14,490 bases of DNA, taken from contig CAIXHI010000128.1 of assembly GCA_903919215.1 (NCBI GenBank), positions 1 to 14,490 of the forward strand, in the 5' to 3' direction. Position numbers and translations under genes: made by a program. Source of the stretch: an uncultured Acidimicrobiaceae bacterium. Its GTDB lineage: Bacteria > Actinomycetota > Acidimicrobiia > Acidimicrobiales > Ilumatobacteraceae. Positions within the stretch are counted from its first letter, which is position 1. The number at the start of each line of letters is the position of its first letter. Shown piece by piece: positions 13,389-14,490 of the stretch. The notes beneath the pieces are model-generated. The model did no database searches. It was not told where the DNA came from and saw only the letters and a program-made list of their open reading frames with translations.

Positions 13389-14490
13389 TCAGCCGGCAGC
13401 GCGAGCGGCCGCAGCGACCATCGCCGCACGACCAGCAGCGACACCGATGGCATCGAGCACATCGTCGGTGTGCCCGAGGCCGACGAACAACGCCTCGTAC
13501 GCGCCGGGGGCGAGGGCCACACCCGCGGACAACATCGCGTGGAAGAACGCTCGGTACACGGCCTCATCGGTGGTCTTGGCCTGCTGGAAGTTGGTCGGCG
13601 CGGCGCCCTCACCGAAGTACATGCCCACCAGCGTGCCCACCACGGGGAACGTGGCCGGCAGACCGGCGGCGACACACGCTGCGGTGAGCACCGCCGACAA
13701 CTTCGCGGCTCGGCTGCGCAGCAGTTCGTAGACGGCTGGCGTGAGTTGCTCGAGCGCCGCACGGCCGGCAGCGGTGGCCAGTGGGTTGCCGGCCAACGTG
13801 CCCGCATGGAACACCGGACCGAGCGGCGACAACGTCTCCATGATGTCGCGGCGACCGCCGACAGCGCCGATGGGCAAGCCGCCGCCGATGACTTTGCCGA
13901 AGGTGGTGAGATCCGCGCGCACGCCGAACTTCTCCTGCGCGCCACCGGTGCCAAGACGGAAGCCGGTGATTACCTCATCGAACACCAACAACGCACCGAC
14001 GCGATCACACTCGGCGCGCAGACCTTCGAGGAATCCGGGTGCAGGTGCGACCACACCCATGTTCGCGGCGACCGGTTCGACGAACACTGCGGCGACCTGC
14101 TCGTCGAGCACCGGCACCTTGTTGTACGGCACGACCAGCGTGTTCGCCACCGCGCTGGCCGGCACACCGGCCGTACCGGGGAGGCCCAGCGTGGCCACAC
14201 CGCTGCCACCTGCCGCCAGCAGCGCATCGGTGGCACCGTGGAAGTTGCCGTGGAAGATCACGAGGCGGTCGCGGCCGGTGAACCCGCGGGCCAGTCGTAC
14301 CGCTGTGCTGGTGGCCTCGGTACCCGAGTTCATCAGACGTACGCGCTCACAACTGGGGACGCGGCGGCTGATCTCTTGCGCCAACAACAGTTCGCCGGGA
14401 GTGGGCGCACCGTACGAGGTGCCACCGGACGCCGCCGCAGTGATCGCCGCCGTGACAGCGGGGTGGGCGTGGCCGAGGATGATCGCGCCA
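13389..14490 (-). CDS. hemL: Glutamate-1-semialdehyde 2,1-aminomutase, N-terminus outside window
   Basis: PLP enzyme turning glutamate-1-semialdehyde into 5-aminolevulinate, the last step of the C5 route to heme, siroheme and cobalamin. 366 residues are visible of about 430; the frame stays open to the right edge (GAIILGHAHPAV then GTSYGAPTPGE), so the true start is outside and the TTG near 14387 is internal. Marks: MNSGTEAT, NFHGATDALL, VFDEVITGFR with the PLP-ring Asp, and TFGKVIGGGLPIGA with the Schiff-base Lys (codon 13893-13895), then FHAGTLAGNPLA. Class III aminotransferases are similar, but the GTEA, DEVITGFR and AGTLAGNP set is that of HemL. The exported-protein gene starts 15 bases after the stop. 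Confidence 0.96.
   Translation of the reverse strand, partial: GAIILGHAHPAVTAAITAAASGGTSYGAPTPGELLLAQEISRRVPSCERVRLMNSGTEATSTAVRLARGFTGRDRLVIFHGNFHGATDALLAAGGSGVATLGLPGTAGVPASAVANTLVVPYNKVPVLDEQVAAVFVEPVAANMGVVAPAPGFLEGLRAECDRVGALLVFDEVITGFRLGTGGAQEKFGVRADLTTFGKVIGGGLPIGAVGGRRDIMETLSPLGPVFHAGTLAGNPLATAAGRAALEQLTPAVYELLRSRAAKLSAVLTAACVAAGLPATFPVVGTLVGMYFGEGAAPTNFQQAKTTDEAVYRAFFHAMLSAGVALAPGAYEALFVGLGHTDDVLDAIGVAAGRAAMVAAAARAAG

Overview
The window looks like chromosomal DNA of a GC-rich actinobacterium. The signs are strong G/C bias at third codon positions, frequent GTG starts, few good Shine-Dalgarno sites, TANNNT boxes next to start codons, a Crp protein with a GlxR-like recognition helix, and the order ispD/ispF-rlmB. 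Acidimicrobiia (Ilumatobacter-like) would fit, but that is a guess from the flavour of the proteins. I saw no rRNA, tRNA, CRISPR array, insertion sequence or phage gene.

Left part (1-2856): the 3' two thirds of a Cu(+)-exporting P1B-1 ATPase is followed after 19 bases by a low-molecular-weight tyrosine phosphatase gene. Convergent to these, on the minus strand, is a sigma-70-like/LuxR-type DNA-binding protein whose start is preceded by a small hairpin covering its SD.

Middle (2918-9508): divergent from that regulator runs a block of four plus-strand genes. It starts with a large FHA-transmembrane-triple FtsK/SpoIIIE ATPase of the EccC/EssC (type VII secretion) type. Then come a lipoprotein with an OpuAC-like solute-binding fold split by a Thr-rich insert, an ABC ATPase and an ABC-2 type permease. 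The last three overlap by 4 bases each and are surely translationally coupled. The first joins them across only 11 bases, but a possible leaderless promoter sits on its stop codon. No WXG100 substrate or other ESX core gene lies in the window. The pairing of a betaine-type binding protein with an exporter-type ABC pair is unusual. This block is the most likely place for an undescribed system.

A 144-base convergent gap (9509-9652) carries three perfect 16-bp tandem repeats and alternating TCTGGG/CCCAGA arms.

Right part (9653-14490): a Crp/Fnr regulator gene (minus) is divergent, with a 29-base gap, from a fused ispDF gene (isoprenoid precursor synthesis). ispDF overlaps an rlmB/TrmH-type 23S rRNA 2'-O-methyltransferase gene with a long Gly/Ser/Arg-rich N-terminus. 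Convergent to it are a single-pass exported protein of unknown function and, upstream of that, hemL (glutamate-1-semialdehyde aminomutase, tetrapyrrole synthesis), which runs off the right edge. An 8-bp hairpin separates the two convergent units. There is no gene-free stretch above 300 bases.
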